A DNA stretch of 15,794 nucleotides from UMGS1124 sp045613165. Its GTDB lineage: Bacteria > Bacillota_I > Bacilli_A > RF39 > UBA660. The stretch spans positions 1 through 15,794 of the forward strand of contig JAZLAK010000128.1 of NCBI GenBank assembly GCA_045613165.1. Direction: 5' to 3'. The notes beneath the pieces are model-generated. The model saw nothing but the letters and a program-made list of their open reading frames with translations. It searched no databases and was not told the origin of the DNA. Below are positions 13,914 through 15,794 of this stretch, one piece after another (position 1 is the stretch's first letter; each line of letters begins with the position of its first letter). A program made the position numbers and the translations under genes.

Positions 13914-15545
13914 ATGAATAAGATTAAGATAGTTAGTTTAGGTGGACTAAACGAAAACGGCAAAAATACTTATGTTGTTGAAATAGATGGTAAAATATTT
14001 ATATTTGATTGTGGATTAAAATATGCTAATGATACTATGTATGGTATAGATTATATAATACCTGACTATAGTTATTTAGAGAAAAACAAGGACAAAATAG
14101 TGGGTATATTTTTAACTCATGCACATCCAGAAAATATGGGTGGTATTAGTGATTTATGCGAATTATTACCAGACGTAAAAGTTTATTGTACTAAATATAC
14201 AAAAAAATATTTAGAGTTAGATGGATTTAAAGGGAATATTTATGAAATACAAGCTCATAAAAAGATTACTTTTGGGGATTTATCTTTATTTCCTATTAGT
14301 GTTACACATTCAGTGCCTGATGCAGTTATGTATGTTATAAATACTAAAGATGGTGCTATTGTTTATACTGGTGACTTTATTATAGATCCTTCAATGAAGG
14401 GGAAATATAATATGGATATTGGTAAGATAGCATATATTGGTAAACAAGGTGTTCTATGTATGATGAGTGATTCTGCTTTTTCAGAACATGATGGACATAC
14501 TAGTCCTAATCATAGACTTACAGGATTCTTTAGAGACTGTATAAATAGAACACAAAATAGATTAATATTTACAGTACTTCCTATACATTTATTTACTATA
14601 GAAGAAATATTTGAAGCTGCAAAAAATAGTCATAGAAAAATTGTAGTAATGGGTAAAAAATTACAAAATGTTATTAATATGGCTATAGGTGAAGGATATT
14701 TAGAAATAGATAAAAATATATTAGGAGATTTAAGTAATATAAATGATAGTAACGTTATATTGTTAGTTTGTGATGATAAAGAAAAACCATATGCTGCTAT
14801 AGATAGAATAGTAGGAGGGTATGATAAATTTATTAAATTAAAGAGTGATGATACTATAGTTTTTGCTGAACCTAGATATGATGAGAATGAAAAAATTATA
14901 GTTAGATTAGAAAATGAAATTGCTATGCTAGGGGCTGAAACAATTAATATTCCTAAAGGTAAAGAAATATCACAACATGCATCACGTGAAGATTTAATGT
15001 TAATGATAGATTTATTAAAACCTAAATATTATATGCCTGTAGAAGGTGAGTATAGATATATGGTTAATAATGCTAACTTAGCTAATGGATTAGGTATAGA
15101 TAGTAATAATATAATACTTAAAACTAATGGTGAAGTTGTAAAAATAGAGAATAAAAAACTTATAGAGTGTTATGATAAAGTAGATATTAATGATGTATTA
15201 ATAGATGGTAATAGTAATGATGATATAGGGGAATTAGTTATTAAAGATAGAGAGATGTTAGGAGAAAATGGTATTGTATTAATTAGTGCTACTTTATCTA
15301 AAGAAGATAAAAAAGTATTAGTTGGTCCAGAAGTAACTACAAGAGGTTTTATATATATTAAAGATAGTAAAGAAATGATAGATAATATAAAGAAAATATC
15401 TTTAAATATTATAGAAAATAATGTTAATAACAATTATGTAGATTATAATAATATTAAGATGGAAATTAGAGATAGTTTAAGTAAATATTTTTATAATGAA
15501 ACTGAATGTAAACCTATGATTATTGCTGTTATACAAGAAGTATAG
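13914..15545 (+). CDS. RNase J family protein with degraded active site (J2-like)
   Basis: RNase J enzymes are metallo-beta-lactamase/beta-CASP ribonucleases central to mRNA decay in Firmicutes. The 543-residue product aligns along the full family: N-terminal KIKIVSLGGLNENGKNTYVV, then a beta-lactamase core, a beta-CASP insert, and a C-terminal domain with GPEVTTRGFIYIKDS. Key metal ligands are changed. The HxHxDH motif reads HAHPEN (69-74, Asp to Glu and the last His to Asn), and the C-terminal PVHGEYR motif reads PVEGEYR (His to Glu377). His132, Asp154 and His355 remain. This suggests a weak or inactive enzyme like RNase J2, which in Bacillus partners J1. The ATG at 13914 is chosen for the AGAAAGAAG site and the family start; the frame is open from 13791, but that overlaps the promoter and terminator. 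No Trp. Confidence 0.9.
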   Translation: MNKIKIVSLGGLNENGKNTYVVEIDGKIFIFDCGLKYANDTMYGIDYIIPDYSYLEKNKDKIVGIFLTHAHPENMGGISDLCELLPDVKVYCTKYTKKYLELDGFKGNIYEIQAHKKITFGDLSLFPISVTHSVPDAVMYVINTKDGAIVYTGDFIIDPSMKGKYNMDIGKIAYIGKQGVLCMMSDSAFSEHDGHTSPNHRLTGFFRDCINRTQNRLIFTVLPIHLFTIEEIFEAAKNSHRKIVVMGKKLQNVINMAIGEGYLEIDKNILGDLSNINDSNVILLVCDDKEKPYAAIDRIVGGYDKFIKLKSDDTIVFAEPRYDENEKIIVRLENEIAMLGAETINIPKGKEISQHASREDLMLMIDLLKPKYYMPVEGEYRYMVNNANLANGLGIDSNNIILKTNGEVVKIENKKLIECYDKVDINDVLIDGNSNDDIGELVIKDREMLGENGIVLISATLSKEDKKVLVGPEVTTRGFIYIKDSKEMIDNIKKISLNIIENNVNNNYVDYNNIKMEIRDSLSKYFYNETECKPMIIAVIQEV

Positions 15546-15547
15546 TT

Positions 15548-15794
15548 ATGAAAAGAATTATAATATTAGTTAGTATATTATTATTAGTAAGTTGTACTAA
15601 TTATAATAGTGTAGAAGAAACAATTGAAGATACTAGTAATACATTATTTTGTTATAAAGAATATAAAAATTATGAAGAATATATAGAATTTAGTTATAAA
15701 GATAATGTTGTTGATTATATTAATTATAGTTATAATTTTGATATAGAAATACAAAAATATAAAAAGTTAGATAGTTATAAAGATTATATTAAAT
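15548..15794 (+). CDS. 5' part of a lipoprotein gene, cut by the right edge
   Basis: ATG at 15548, two bases after the RNase J stop, opens a frame that stays open to the edge (82 codons). The product begins with basic MKR, a hydrophobic run and the lipobox LLVSC (Cys near residue 17), so it should be exported and lipid-anchored. The mature part is rich in Tyr, Asn, Lys, Glu and Ile, with a pattern of CYKEYKNYEEYIEFSYKDN followed by short strands. This loosely recalls small YehR/DUF1307-type lipoproteins, but that is weak. The AAGAAG site lies inside the end of the RNase J gene, so the two are probably co-transcribed. Confidence 0.75.
   Translation, partial: MKRIIILVSILLLVSCTNYNSVEETIEDTSNTLFCYKEYKNYEEYIEFSYKDNVVDYINYSYNFDIEIQKYKKLDSYKDYIK

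Noticed and set aside
1..15794. CRISPR arrays, insertion sequences, tRNA or rRNA genes
   Set aside because: No short regularly spaced repeats, transposase, cloverleaf or rRNA sequence was seen in either strand.

Overview
The window is very AT-rich, densely packed chromosomal DNA from a low-GC Firmicutes-type bacterium. The core genes and their order are those of Bacilli, while the proteins are somewhat pared down. An uncultured, reduced-genome Bacilli/Mollicutes-like lineage (for example RF39-type gut bacteria) is a reasonable inference but not proven. The code reads as standard: Trp is TGG and no TGA interrupts a gene. However, none of 14 readable stop codons is TGA, and Trp is extremely rare.

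Layout. Bases 1-602 hold the end of an unrecognised gene. Bases 609-4476 hold a translation/transcription operon with its own promoter and leader hairpin: rimP (one domain only), nusA, ylxR, infB, closed by a strong terminator. Bases 4785-6059 hold rbfA-truB with a terminator-like hairpin between them. A minus-strand membrane protein (VUT-like) lies at 6059-6727. Then follow thiI with a 55-codon orphan gene (7192-8579), ackA-nrnA (8661-10836), polA (10948-13506), a degenerate RNase J (13914-15545) and the start of a lipoprotein gene that runs off the right edge.

The most interesting content is in the three long intergenic gaps. Each holds one copy of what looks like the same multicopy structured RNA gene: A at 4533-4749, C at 6856-7088 and B at 13588-13800. 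All three are preceded by the same promoter layout: a TGTCGA box, 5 bp, TTGAWA, 16 bp, TATWAT, then 8-9 bp to the RNA end. A and B are nearly identical in the core (one substitution in 139 nt). C is highly diverged in sequence but keeps the same fold: a long terminal stem of unrelated sequence, a second stem conserved through G-U pairs, a strong 3' hairpin, and an AGGGKTTTTG segment. I do not recognise this as a known RNA family. A and B also carry a possible 28-codon hydrophobic peptide, and all three have promoter-like sequences pointing inward from the far side. All three lie just upstream, on the same strand, of genes for RNA maturation or decay (rbfA-truB, thiI, RNase J). This may be regulatory or simply a result of where spacers exist.

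The genes cover translation initiation and elongation control (IF2, NusA, YlxR), 30S assembly (RimP, RbfA), tRNA modification (TruB, ThiI), RNA turnover (NrnA, RNase J), DNA repair/replication (PolA) and acetate/ATP metabolism (AckA). No insertion sequence, CRISPR array, tRNA or rRNA gene was seen.
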